Of a stretch of 64,000 bases of DNA, positions 38,367-49,923 are shown piece by piece. Each line of letters begins with the position of its first letter. Within the stretch, counting starts at the first letter, position 1. The stretch spans positions 15,805,639 to 15,869,638 of the forward strand of contig CM054062.1 of assembly GCA_028641055.1 (NCBI GenBank). The letters are read 5' to 3'. The position numbers and the translations under genes are program-made. Below the pieces are notes generated by a model. The model saw nothing but the letters and a program-made list of their open reading frames with translations. It did no database searches and was not told the DNA's origin. Source of the stretch: Alopecurus myosuroides. Its lineage: Eukaryota; Streptophyta; Magnoliopsida; Poales; Poaceae.

Positions 38367-41295
38367 TGAAACTTTGTGGAGACAACTTCCGGGGACTCCA
38401 AAAATCTACGGCAGTTAGATCGCTCTTGGATATCCAGGAGCGTGTGAGGCCTAATGTTCTATTTTATCTGAGACACATCTTTCGAGACCTAAAGCGAAAA
38501 ATCTGAAAAGAAGACTGGGGTTTGATCAAATGATACTTTCTAAGAGTGATGGGAGAAGTTGAGTTCTAATAATTCTTTTAGAATAATGAGATGAAAGTCA
38601 CTTCCTATACAGAACACACCAATTACGTGGATATTTGTATTGATGAAGGAAGTGAGAATGCACGGAGAATAACAGGTATATACAATGAACCAAGTGGGGC
38701 AAGAAAGCACCTTACCGGGGATTATATCTGAAATCTACACAATATGTTAAATTTACCATGGGTAATGCTCATAGATTTTAATGAATTCCTATACAATTAT
38801 GAAAAAGAAGGGAGGGTATTAGGTCTCAAAGGTGTATGGATGGTTTTAGGGAGGCTCTGTCGGACTGTGATCTTTCAGACCTGGGTTGTCATGGTGATAT
38901 GTTCACTTGGCATAGAGGACTCATTCGTGAAAGACTCGACATGGCGGTGGCTAACCAAAGCTGGATGGAGAAATTCAAGTATTTTGGAGTTACAAATGAG
39001 AATTTTACAAATTAGACCATCGTCCGATTACAGTGGACACCCAACTCATGGAGAGCGGTAGCGCTAATCCTACGTTTAGAAAAAAACAATTGAGGCTAAG
39101 TGGCCGTTGGATGAATCCGTTGATGACATAGTGGCTTCAGCATGGATTTCGGCCCATCATGATGGCCCTGTAAATCTCGCGCAGAAATTGGCCCATGTGC
39201 ATTCAGCCCTCCATGCATGGGACATGTATTCCCTTCAAGAACCACGCGTCAATCGCTCCGGTCCTTGCAGTGGGAGCTCAACGAGCTACTTTCTGGACCC
39301 TTGTCGGATGCAGCAATGGCAAAGCAGTAGCAGCTCTAGTTGGAGATCCAGCGGGCACAAGGAAAGAAAGAAATTAAATGGCTCCAATGTAGCCTTGTGA
39401 ACTGGATGCAGAACGGTGACCGGAACACCAATTGTTTCACAAATTTTCTTCGGTATGAAAAAAACATATAAATAAGCTAGAGGATGATGAAGGAAACGTT
39501 ATAGAGGGAATGGAGGCATTGGACGGTCATATCAAAGACTATTTTGCGGGTCTTTTCTCTTCAAAGGTTATTGATCCAAATGAAGATGTCGTCTCAAAAG
39601 TGAAACCAAAAGTAACACCGGAGATGAAGAATGTCCTCACAACACCATACAATAGAGATGAGGTCAAGAAAGTTTTGTTTAATATTGGGGATCTTAAAAC
39701 TCCCGGCCCTGACGGTCTTCATGCTATTTTCTTCAAAAAATATTGGAATCTTATTGGAAGTGATCTTACTGATGAAGTCCTCCAAGCTATTAATTCAGCA
39801 ACAATCCCTGATGGATGGAATAATAATACTATTGTCTTAATTCCCAAAGTGAATAGTCCAGTACAGGTAACCCAATTCAGACCTATTAGTCTTCGTAACG
39901 TTAGTTACAAGGTTATCTCTAAAATCATTGCAGCTCGACTCAAGAGTATCCTCCCTGACATTATTTCACTGACACATAGCGCTTTTCTCCCGGGTCACCT
40001 TATAAATCACAATGTTCTTATGGCCTATGAATCTTACCACACAATAAAGAAGAACAGAGAAGGGAAATTTGGGTGGTGTGCTATAAACTTGGATATGCAT
40101 AAGGCCTATGACAGGGTAGAATGGGGCTTCTTGGAAAAAGTTCTGTTGTGGATGGGTTTTGATCCAAATTGGATTAAACTTGTTATGGCATGTGTCAGCT
40201 CTGTCTCCTATCAAGTATGGTTTAATGGTCATGATTCGGATGGTTTTTTTTCCTACAAGGGGGCTTCGTCGGGGGGATCCACTGTCCCCTTATCTTTTTC
40301 TGTTATGTGTTGAAGGCTTGACGAAGCTTTTGCAATATACACAGGACAATGGGGATATTGAGGTGAAGGTATGCCACAATGCACCTATAGTGTCTCACTC
40401 TATTCGCCGACGACTCTCTTATTCTTATGAAGGATGATATGTCTAATGTAGGTACTTTGAAAACTATTCTCCATGACTACTTCCAAGCCTCGGGATAGTT
40501 GGTCAGTGATGCAAAATCTAGCATACTTTTCACCCCTTGTACTTCGGTTGAGGTGAGGAAGGCTATTTGTCTTGAATTGAACATCCTAACTGAAGCAATT
40601 ACGGATAAATATCTTAACTTGCCTACCTAAGTGGGAGTGGATCAGTCTGATTGTTTTGCGCATATTATTGACAGGATAGTAAAAAGACTGGAAGGTTACA
40701 AAGAAAAAACACTGTCCTATGGTGGAAACGAGGGTCTTTTGAAGGCGGTGGCTCAAGCCATTCCAACGTATGCTATGTCGGTTTTCAAACTGCCTAAACT
40801 AGCTATTAAAGGGATCACGGATGCTACGACCCGATACTGGTGGGGAGATGACGATGGACAGAAACATATGCATTGGTTTGCTTGGTGGAAACTATGTGTC
40901 CCAAAGATAAGAGGTGTTATGGGTTTTAGAGACCTACACTGTTTTAATTTGGCTATGTTAACCCGTAAAATTTGGATATTGATCAATGAACCAGAATCAT
41001 TATGTGCCCGGGTTTTACGAGCCAAATATTATCCTTCAGGTGATATACTCAATGCTACCCTTCAGAAGGGATCATCTTTCACTTCCAAAGCATATGGTCG
41101 GGCATTCAAACTTTCAATAGAGGATTCATATGGAGAGTTGGATACGGCACGAAAATTACAATTTGAGAGGACCCCTGCATACCATGCAGCCCATCTAGTA
41201 GAGTCATCTCGAAAAAGGGGCTTCCAACTACACTTTTGTGGCCGAGCTATGCAGGGACCCCAGACTAGCAGTCTGAGACCTCCAGTATGCATACA
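38367..41295 (+). pseudogene. LINE ORF2, endonuclease to zf-RVT region, broken
   Basis: Begins MKLCGDNFRGLQKSTAVRSL at 38367 (the APE-type start of plant L1 ORF2), quickly broken. The reverse transcriptase is open at 39510-40313 (KTPGPDGLHAIFFKKYWNLI, NLDMHKAYDRVEW). A frameshift follows near 40255, GLRRGDPLSPYLF lies at about 40275, and the catalytic FADD is readable in another frame at about 40400. 40631-41100 gives YGGNEGLLKAVAQAIPTYAM and RYWWGD, and the last trace is near 41290. Non-functional. Confidence 0.85.
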
Positions 41296-42110
41296 TTTAC
41301 GATTCCAGGATCAGTTAGTCATGAACAACATAGTCAAGTTGGCATTGCAGATTACAACATCCACTACACGAATACACGTCTTACATAACTGGTCACATAA
41401 CTCAGTTGAAAATAACTGCCACGCAGGGTAGTAAAACACACTAAACAGCGGAAGTCTTCAAAACAAACTTGTGGAAAACCCAAGTAAAGCCTTGACTACC
41501 TACAGGCTATTGACTCGGAGACGTTCCTAGTTCGCACAGTCGTCAGCGGCACCATCTTCGACAGGTTCTCCAGAGTGCACCTCAAAGTCTGGCCAAGTAA
41601 ATAGCCAGGGACGTAACCAATATGAGTACATTGGATTGTGCTCGCAAGTCACCCCAAATGAAAGCTAAAACATGCTAGTATGCATATATATAGGTGGTTG
41701 GAAGGTTGTAATTAAGGTTCAACTAGCCATGATGAATTGAAGATCCATCATGGTTGATCAAGTTTTAGATTTTTCTTGTTGAAGAAGATACATCAAAATA
41801 TATTTAGTTTCTCTTGAACATATTGCATTTCCACAAGGTTTTGATAAAGCATTCTAAATAAAAGAAAGTTTTTTTCTTTGCAAAACTTATGGGAAGATCA
41901 CATCTTCAAGATCATCATTCTATGGTACCTCAAAGGTACATTAATTTCCCTTTCCGAGTACCTCCAAGGTACAATACTGAAAACACTTTTCAAGATTTTG
42001 AAAACATTGACACAATACTAGTTGCATGGCCACTCAACTGTCCATATCCGAGGACTCGGCTATTCTGAATAGCTTTACTTTGCAAAGGTGTACACATTTC
42101 ACAAGATCCA
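41296..42110 (-). repeat. Probable retrotransposon fragment on the minus strand, unassigned
   Basis: No ORF. On the minus strand it contains actcatattggttacgtccc, tggctatttacttggccaga and gcactctggagaacctgtcg, a style familiar from Triticeae LTR-element spacer or LTR sequence, but neither ends nor family could be fixed. It separates the broken LINE from the truncated Athila 5' LTR. Confidence 0.35.
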
Positions 42111-43215
42111 GTAGATCCGCCGTCAACAACCTCGAGGCGGAAAACAATAGAGAGAGAAAGGCTCTCGGGCAGGGAGAAATCTACCGGGGAAATTCCTCCC
42201 CGAAGAGGGGGGATCATCGCCATCGTAACCGTCATCGCTCCGGGCATCATCAAGATCGTCACCGTCATCATCATCACCACCAGCACCATCACCCTCATCA
42301 TCCACCTTCATCCTGCTGTAACAATTAGGGGTCTCTATCGTTGTTCTACATTAGATCTCTCTACCGGTGTGGATTACTTGTTAGTAGTTGATGCTTGTGA
42401 GATTTATCGTTGTTTACACTTTATGACGAGATTGTTATTATCCATTATATCACCTCTGGTTATGATCCATATGATGTCTTGTGAGTAGTTCCCTTAGTTC
42501 TTGAGGACATGTGAGAAGTCATGATGTTAGTAGTTGAATTATGTTGAAGTAATATCTAGTGGTTTGGTATTTAAGTTTTGGTGCTATTCTTCTAGTGGTG
42601 TCATGTGAACGTTGAGTACATGATACTTCACCATTATGGGCCTAGGAGGATGCATTATGTATTTAACTACTAATTGTGGGGTTACCAGCGTGATAGAAAT
42701 CTAAACCCCCGTTAGGAAACCAATGCACGAGAGAGCGTAGAATCCCGTAGTTTTAAGGTTGTGGTTACATTTATCTTAATTACTTTCTTTTATTTGCGGA
42801 TGCTTACGAGGGGTATAATCACAAGTACGTATTAGTCCTAGTTGGGCGGTGCATTAGCATAGTTTCACCCACACAACACTTAGCAAACCAATAAATATTA
42901 ATCAACTGTATGAAGCGAAAGAACTTGATGAAATTCCCATGTGTTCTCGAGAACGTTTGGTAATCATAAGTAGAACAACCGGTTTGTCCTTCGCTCTCAA
43001 AAGGATTGGGCCACTCGCTGCAATTATATTTACGGTCTTTTATGTACTCGCACTTTATTTATCTCCTATATCAAAAACCACCAAAAACCCGTTTGCTAGT
43101 GTTTACAGTGAATTCTCTATCCAACCTGCTTGTCAACACCTTCTGCTCCTCGTTGGGTTTGACACTCTTATTTACCGAAAGTACTACGATACACCCCATA
43201 TACTTGTGGGTCATT
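42110..43215 (+). repeat. Athila 5' LTR, 3' portion
   Basis: Contains gaaatctaccggggaaattc, a (tcatca)n-like stretch at 42240-42305, ctgctgtaacaattaggggt, tcttctagtggtgtcatgtg and the end near cttgtgggtca. The 3' LTR begins tgatacgtccattttgcatc, and that start is absent here, so the LTR is truncated on the left. The exact left boundary is uncertain. Confidence 0.75.
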
Positions 43216-43227
43216 AAGACTATTTTC

Positions 43228-43244
43228 TGGCGCCGTTGCCGGGG
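43228..43244 (+). promoter_or_regulatory. Athila primer-binding site
   Basis: tggcgccgttgccgggg lies about 13 bp after the LTR end and matches the tRNA-Asp-type PBS typical of Athila retrotransposons. Confidence 0.85.
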
Positions 43245-43331
43245 AGTGAAGCGCTATTGGTAAGTGGAATTGGTAAGAGAAACTTTTACTATGAGTGTTG
43301 TTTTAATTTCTGTCTGCTGCTTTATTTCATT

Positions 43332-45093
43332 ATGGAGAATTGTTTTGGTTCTCTGTTTAGGGATACTACTACTATCACTGTTAGGGTAGTAGGGGACGCA
43401 TTATCTGTTGAATTAGATCCTTATAAAATACCTATGAAAATTGTTGGACGTGTTATGGGTAACTCCTATTATGGAGATGGAACTGTCCATCCCGGTGATC
43501 ATTTGCTCTTTATACATGAATTATATGAGTTATTTAGGTGTGCAGGTGTTACAATGGATCAATTTCAAAGGAAATTATTCTCTTTATCGCTGAAAGGTAG
43601 AGCCGCTAAATGATTCAAATTGCTGAACAATGGTGAATCTATTGGATGGGAGGAAATTGTTTCTCTCTTTTATTCTAAATTCTATCCTCCTAGTGAGATT
43701 CATGAAGACCGGAATCAGATATATAATTTCTAGCCACCATGATGGAGAGAGTATTGCTCAATCTTGGGGGAGAATGAAGTTATTAATGCTCAAATGTCCC
43801 GTTCATGAGCTCCCAAATAATATTGTTATCAATAATTTTTATGCAAGGCTTTCTCTTCATGATAAGGATTTATTGGATGCTTCTTGTTGTGGATTATTCA
43901 CACGTATGAAGGAAGAAGCTAAATGGGATCTTATTGATCGTATTCAAGAAAACACTAAAGGATGGGAGAATGACAAAGGTATAAAGTTAGGTATAAATTA
44001 TGATTATGAATGCATTAAATCTTTTATGGGAACTGAGGATTTCTATAATGTTAGGGCTGTTTTTGGTCTTGATTCTCAAATCTTTGCAAACTGTCTTAAA
44101 GCTTTTGCCTCCTATCTTGATATTCCTAAAAAGGAGTATCACAAGTACCATGCACCTTATAAAGATATTGTCCCTGCTAGAAATATAGAAGTGCATGCTG
44201 TTAATCCTGTTGTTCCCGAGCCTTATATTGAGAAAATGCCTTTCCCTGCTAAGGTGAAAGAACACTCTATTGTAGCTAGTGTGGTTAATAAGAGCATTAA
44301 GAAATCTATTGAACCTAATGAAAAAATAAATGTTGAACCTGCTGTAGCAATAGTGAAAGATCTTATCTGTGGAAACGTAGAGGATGAACGTATTGTGTTT
44401 TGTGAGGATGATTCTAATATTGTCTCACATTCAAATATACCTAAGAAAACTAGTGTTCATGTGCTTTCTGCTAATATTGTTGATCATTGCTATTATGGTT
44501 CGTGTGACATTGGTGCAAGGTCTAGTGCTATTCCTTATGAGCTTTATAAAGAAATTATGCATGAAATTGGTTCTTGTGAGATTGAGGATATTGATGTGGT
44601 TATTCAGCTTGCTAATATAGAAACTGTCTTTCCGATTGGTATTGTTAGAGATGTGGAAGTTCTATGTGGTAAAACTAAATATCCCACTGATTTTCTAGTA
44701 CTTGGTAAGGCTGCTAGTAAAACTTGTCCTATTATTTTTGGCAGACCTTTCTTGAACACTTGTGGTGCTATTATAGATTGTAAGAGGGAGAAGATATTGA
44801 CTAAATTTGATGGGAAATCTTATGAGTTCAATTTCTCCAAATTTGCTAGAGAACCTTATGAATGTGAATTGCCTAATGAAAATTTTAGAGTTGAACAGCT
44901 TGCCTCTATTGCTCTTGCTCCTAACAATGCTTTGCAGCAATATATGGAGGACCATGAAAGTGATGTCTTTATGGAAGAGAGAAATGAGATTGACGATATT
45001 ATTCTTCGTCAACCGGTGATACTGAAACATAATTTACATGTAGAAGACTTGGGTACTACCTTACCACCAAAGGAGGATCCTGTTTTGATTTAA
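43332..45093 (+). pseudogene. Athila gag and protease, broken
   Basis: The frame starts MENCFGSLFRDTTTITVR at 43332, with LDPYKIPMKIVGRV and later SLKGRAAK before a TGA at 43611-43613 (Trp in relatives, by inference). A frameshift near 43730 leads into the long open frame to 45093. That frame carries gag sequence (SWGRMKLLMLKCPVHELPNN) and an aspartic protease (CDIGARSSAIPYELY; FGRPFLNTCGAIIDC). The product would form the capsid and process the polyprotein. Confidence 0.82.
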
Positions 45094-47738
45094 AACCTTT
45101 TCCTGATGATCTTAAGTATGCTTATATTAATGATAAGAAAATATATCTTGTTATTATTAGTGCTAAACTTTCAGGTGAAGAAGAGGAAAGATTATTGGGT
45201 ATGTTGAAGAAACATCGTGGAGTTATTGGATATACTCTTGATGATTTGAAAGGGATTTCTCCCTCTATATGTCAGCATGTTATTAATATTGAACCTCATG
45301 CAAAGCCAGTAGTTGAACATCAACGCCGTTTAATTCCTAAGATGAAGGAAGTGGTAAGAAATGAGGTATTAAAACTCCTTCATGCTGGTATTATTTTTCC
45401 TATTGCTGATAGTAGATGGATGAGCCCTCTGCATTTTGTCCCTAAGAAGGGAGGAATGACTATTGTGCCTGATGAAAATAATGAGCTTATTCGTCAAAGA
45501 GTAGTAGTTGGTTATATAATGTGCATTGTTACTAAGAAAGATCATTATCCTTTGCCTTTTATTGATCAAATGCTAGAGAAGTTGTCTAATAAAACTCATT
45601 TTTGCTTTCTTGATGGTTATTCTGGGTTTTCTCAAATTGCTGTTAAGAAGCAAGATCAAGAGAAAACAACCTTTACTTGTCCTTATGGTACTTATGCATA
45701 TAGACGTATGCCTTTTGGTTTGTGTAATGCTCCTGCTACGTTTCAAAGATGCATGTCTGCTATTTTTCGTGGCTTTTGTGAAGAAATTGTGGAAGTTTTC
45801 ATGGACGATTTCTCCGTTTATGGAACTTCTTTTGATAACTGCTTGCACAACCTTGATAAAGTTTTGCAGAGATGTGAGGAAACTAATCTTGTTCTTCATT
45901 GGAAAAAATGCCACTTTATGGTGAATGAAGGAATTTTTCTTGGACATAAAATTTCTGAAAGAGGTATTGAAGCTGACAGCGCAAAAGTGGAAGCAATAGA
46001 GAAAATGCCCTGTCCCAGGGGTGTTAAAGGTATTCGTAGTGTTCTTGGTCATGCTGTTTTTTATAGGAGGTTTATTAAAGATAAAGCCTCTTATTAATCT
46101 TCTTCAAAAAGACGTACCTTTTGTTTTTTATGATGATTGTAAGGAAGCTTTTGAAACTTTAAAAAAGGCTTTAACAACTTCTCCTATTGTTCAACCACCT
46201 GATTGGAATTTACCTTTTGAAATTATGTGTGATGCTAGTGATTTTGCTGTAGCTGTTGTTCTTGGACAACAAGTAGATAAGAAATTGAATGTTATTCATT
46301 ATGCTAGTAAGACTCTTGATACTGCTCAAAAGAATTATGCTACTACTGAAAAAGAGTTATTTGCTGTAGCTTTTGCGTGTGATAAGTTTAGACCTTATAT
46401 TGTTGATTCAAAAGTTACTATTCATACTGATCATGTTGCTATTAGATACCTTATGGAAAAAAAAGATGCTATGCCTAGGCTTATTAGATGGGTGTTGCTT
46501 TTACAAGAGTTTGATTTGCATATTGTAGATAGGAAGGGTGCTGAAAATCTTGTTGCGGATAACTTGTCTAGATTGGAAAACATTGCTTTTGACCCTATTC
46601 CTATTAATGATAGTTTTCCAAATGAATAGTTGGCTGCAATAAAGGTAAACTCCCAGGATAGTCCATGGTATGCTGATTATGCTAACTTTATTGTTTCAAA
46701 GTATTTGCCTCCAACATTTACAGCTCAACAAAGAAGAAAATTCTTTCATGATTTGAGGCATTATTTTTTGGATGGCCCACACTTATATAAAGAAGGAGTA
46801 GATGGTACTATGAGAAGATGTGTTCCAGATCATGAACAACATGTAATATTGAAAAAGTTCCATGGTAGTGCTTATGGAGGACATCACGATGGAGATAGAA
46901 CTGCACATAGCGTTCTACAATCAGGTTTCTATTGGCCTACTCTCTTTAAAGATGCACGTAAATTTATTTTATCTTGTGATGAATATCAAAGAGTTGGTAA
47001 TATTTCTAGACGTAATGAAATGCCTATGAGTTATTCTCTTGTTATTAAACCTTTTGATTGTTGGGGATTTGATTTTATGGGTCCTTTTCCTTCTTCAAAT
47101 GGTTACACCCATATTATAGTTGTTGTTGATTATGTTACTAAGTGGGTAGAAGCTATACCTACAAAAAAGTGTTGATGGTGAGACCTCTTTAAAAATGCTT
47201 AGAGATGTTATTTTCCCTAGGTTTGGTGTGCCTAGATATCTTATGACTGATGAAGGTTCTCATTTTATTCATGGTGGTTTTAGAAAAAAAAACCTTGCTA
47301 AATATGATGCCAATCGTAGAATTGCCTCAACTTATCATCCTCAAACCAGTGGGCAAGTAGAATTATCAAATAGAGAAATTACATCTATCTTGCAAAAGAC
47401 TGTTAATAAATCTAGGAAGAATTGGTCTGATAAGTTGAATGATGCTTTATGGGCTTATAGAACTTCTTATAAAAATCCTATGGGTATGTATCCTTATAAA
47501 ATGGTTTTTGGAAAATCTTGTCACTTGCCTTTAGAATTAGAACACAAAGCTTATTGGGCAGTGTAAGAACTTAATAAAGATTTTAAACTTGCTGGTAAGA
47601 AAAGAATGCTTGATTTGAATCATCTAGATGAATGGAGATGTGAAGCTTATGAAAATGCTAGACTCTTTAAAGAGAAAGTTAAGCAATGGCATGATAGGAG
47701 AATTCTTAAAAGAGAGTTTCATGTTGGTGAGAAAGTTC
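45094..47738 (+). pseudogene. Athila pol: reverse transcriptase, RNase H, integrase, broken
   Basis: Frameshift near 45075. The reverse transcriptase frame 45195-46097 shows GISPSICQHVINIE, FCFLDGYSGFSQIAV and the catalytic FMDDFSVYG. Another shift near 46075 leads to RNase H ([53 protein letters not shown]) with a TAG at 46627-46629. The integrase zinc region reads HGSAYGGHHDG then CDEYQR, where Tyr stands in place of the second Cys expected in CxxC. The core follows (WGFDFMGPFPSSNGYTHIIV), a frameshift near 47172, then TYHPQTSGQVELSNREI. It stops matching at GEKV near 47738, where the inverted segment begins. Confidence 0.85.
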
Positions 47739-47947
47739 ATTACTTGAATAACATCAACATCTTCATAATAAGAATCCTCGGAAATATAATGTTTGAGTCT
47801 TTGACCATTTACCACTTGTGTAGTGTTATCTTTGAGGGAAGCAATTTTGATTGCACCCGAACGATATACTTCTTCAATAACATAAGGGCCTTCCCATCTT
47901 GAGAGTAATTTTCCTGCAAAAAATCTGAGACGAGACCGATACAACTC
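47739..47947 (-). pseudogene. Inverted C-terminal segment of Athila pol
   Basis: On the minus strand this roughly 209-bp piece reads YRSRLRFFAGKLLSRWEGPY, VIEEVYRSGAIKIASL and VVNGQRLKHYISEDSYY, which is the integrase C-terminus that should follow GEKV on the plus strand. Plus-strand pol breaks exactly where this piece begins, so it is a local inversion. Confidence 0.85.
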
Positions 47948-48348
47948 CGGATAAGTTCAATAGAAGGGAGATTCCAGAATCTGCAGAGTCTATTTTCGAA
48001 TCGGTAACAGTTATGTTAAGAAAAAGTTCGCGGATTACTTTCCAAGTAATAAATTATTGGTTTTTGAAAAAATATGAAAGATACCGATCCAAAGAAGGGA
48101 AGGGTAGGAAATGGTGCCCGAGGTTACCACACCACCTGGGGGCGCGGGCCCACCCCTGGCCGCTCCACCCTATGGTGTGGGTGCCCCGGAGCACCTCTCT
48201 GACTCGTTTTCAATCTGGACTTTCCTTTCGTTGTGTATGTTTCTAATATTTAACCCCCGGACCCCCCGAGGTCCGTATATCATTTTCTCGTCGTGTTTCT
48301 GTTTCGATCTGTTTCTGCCAGGATTTGTTTTCAGTTTTAGAAGCACCA

Positions 48349-48506
48349 TGGACTTCGCCAACAAAAACAAGGGGAAGGAGCCAATGGAAGATGATCTCCA
48401 AGGCCCTAAGCGCAAGAACATGGATCAGGGCGTCAATAGAGAAGCAAAGAGGATGTCATCAAGCAGCGATGGAAGTGTTTCTTCTTGAAGCATGCAGGTA
48501 CCAAGA
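48349..48506 (+). pseudogene. Athila 3' ORF, first part (continues after the Tat insertion at 61741-61936)
   Basis: Preceded by gttttcagttttag at 48329-48342, a plausible splice acceptor. The frame starts MDFANKNKGKEPMEDDLQGP and reaches a TGA at 48486-48488, then stays in frame up to the Tat insertion. The second part from 61741 (GFSPIPGVEEPLRVADEFCD, then a helical stretch and a PPPPP tail) ends with TAA near 61936. Athila elements often carry an env-like or unknown ORF here. No transmembrane segment is seen, so I call it unknown. Confidence 0.6.
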
Positions 48507-48511
48507 CCATC

Positions 48512-49039
48512 TGTCGTGGGAAAGTCACGGCAGATGTTACCGGTGGTAACTTAGATTGGGGTGATTCGACTCTGGTGTTTGGGAGAGGGTTTAGCTCAGG
48601 CGAAATCATATTAACTGCTGATTTAAAGGCTCAGGCTGCAATGTCACCGAGACTCCGATCTAGGATTACAAGGACTAGCTCTCAGATACCTAGAATACTC
48701 GAATCCTCTTATCTCTCTCAATCTGTCCCTCTACGCCCTTGAAGTCGGTTTATATAATACCCGGCTTCATGGCATTCCTTACAAGATATTTCCGGAATCC
48801 TACTCGAGATCCATACATAACCCTAAGTTTCCTACCATGACCCCCAAGTCATGGGTTACAGGGTTTGCGCCGCCTCTAAGGTCTTCTAGAGCTTCTTTTC
48901 CCTTGGGACGGGTCACCAACGCAATCACTGGCCCCTTAATAACACCTGGCCCAGCATCACAGCGCAGGATCTCGTGCAGTCTCCCTTTGGCCGGGTCTCG
49001 TCCCAGGCGTGGGCCTACCAGGTTATCATCCCCCCAACG
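48512..49039 (-). repeat. Tat element 3' LTR (left)
   Basis: Differs from the other LTR at roughly two dozen positions by eye, including the last base (cg instead of ca). A polypurine-like tctggggac lies just inside it on the minus strand. Confidence 0.9.
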
Positions 49040-49923
49040 GTAGTCCCCAGAATAGCTTGGGCATCTTGGTTGACGTGCTTTCCTTGTAGCTTTAAACCAT
49101 TGAGTCAACCATGAAGCGCACGCTATTCCCTGCAAAACAACAAACACTTACACGTACAATGTCACAGGTTAAATTGCTTTTCTTATAGCCAGGCCGGCTC
49201 TTTCGGCGGCCATATAACAACTTTATTATCATACTGAGCCGACTATCATTTCTCGGTTCAACTCTCCATAACGTGCATCTCCTAACCCGTCTTTCATTTT
49301 CTTCACAAGCTGGTCCGAGTAACAGTTTTGAATCCGGTTCTCCTGACGGTTATCAATGACTCGGCCGCTTCGCGATAACTCCCAAGATCTTATCCCGTAA
49401 CCAACGGGCCGGTTTATATCTTCCCGCAAATCCCTCCATTTTACCATTTGGCCTCCTAGGGTTTCTCTGCGCCTATAAATAGGGCCCAGGGGGAAAACCC
49501 AAACCCAAACGCCACCGCACTGCTTCTTCTTCTTCCTCCCGCTCACCATTAGCGCCCAAGGACCCGAGCTCAAAACGTGAGCCACCGGATCCCGCGCACA
49601 CGCTATTGACCCCGACTGCTGGCCGTCGTTCCGCACTACTGCGCTCGCCGGGCTTCACCTTGGAGATCTTGCCGCGCCATTGAAGCCCAAGCCTCAAGCT
49701 CGAATCCGGAACGCCAACACGCACGCGTGCCGCCGTCACCTTCAAGAACCGGGCCACCGCTCCACGCCGCGCAAACCGGACCTCACTCCGCCGCCGTCTT
49801 CCGGTTAGCACTAGTAGATCTAGGTTTTCACCCTTAGATCTAAAGTTCGTGTTCATCATGCCTTTCGCCTTCAATTTCGCTTTTCTTTGTTCCTAATTTT
49901 TGGTTCCATCTAGATCCATTTAA

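Larger units (their letters stand above)
34230..41295 (+). mobile_element. LINE, degenerate and split by a CACTA element
   Basis: ORF1 begins about 34233, is interrupted at 34557 by the CACTA insertion, and resumes at 37513. ORF2 starts at 38367 and is readable to about 41295, where the sequence switches to unrelated DNA. No 3' UTR or A tract is present, so the 3' end is lost. Confidence 0.88.

Noticed and set aside
37962..38369. Possible independent acidic protein gene
   Set aside because: It lies exactly where the C-terminal part of LINE ORF1 should be, directly before ORF2 at 38367.
42240..42310. His/Asp-rich frames from the (tcatca)n stretch
   Set aside because: Microsatellite-driven frames inside the Athila LTR.
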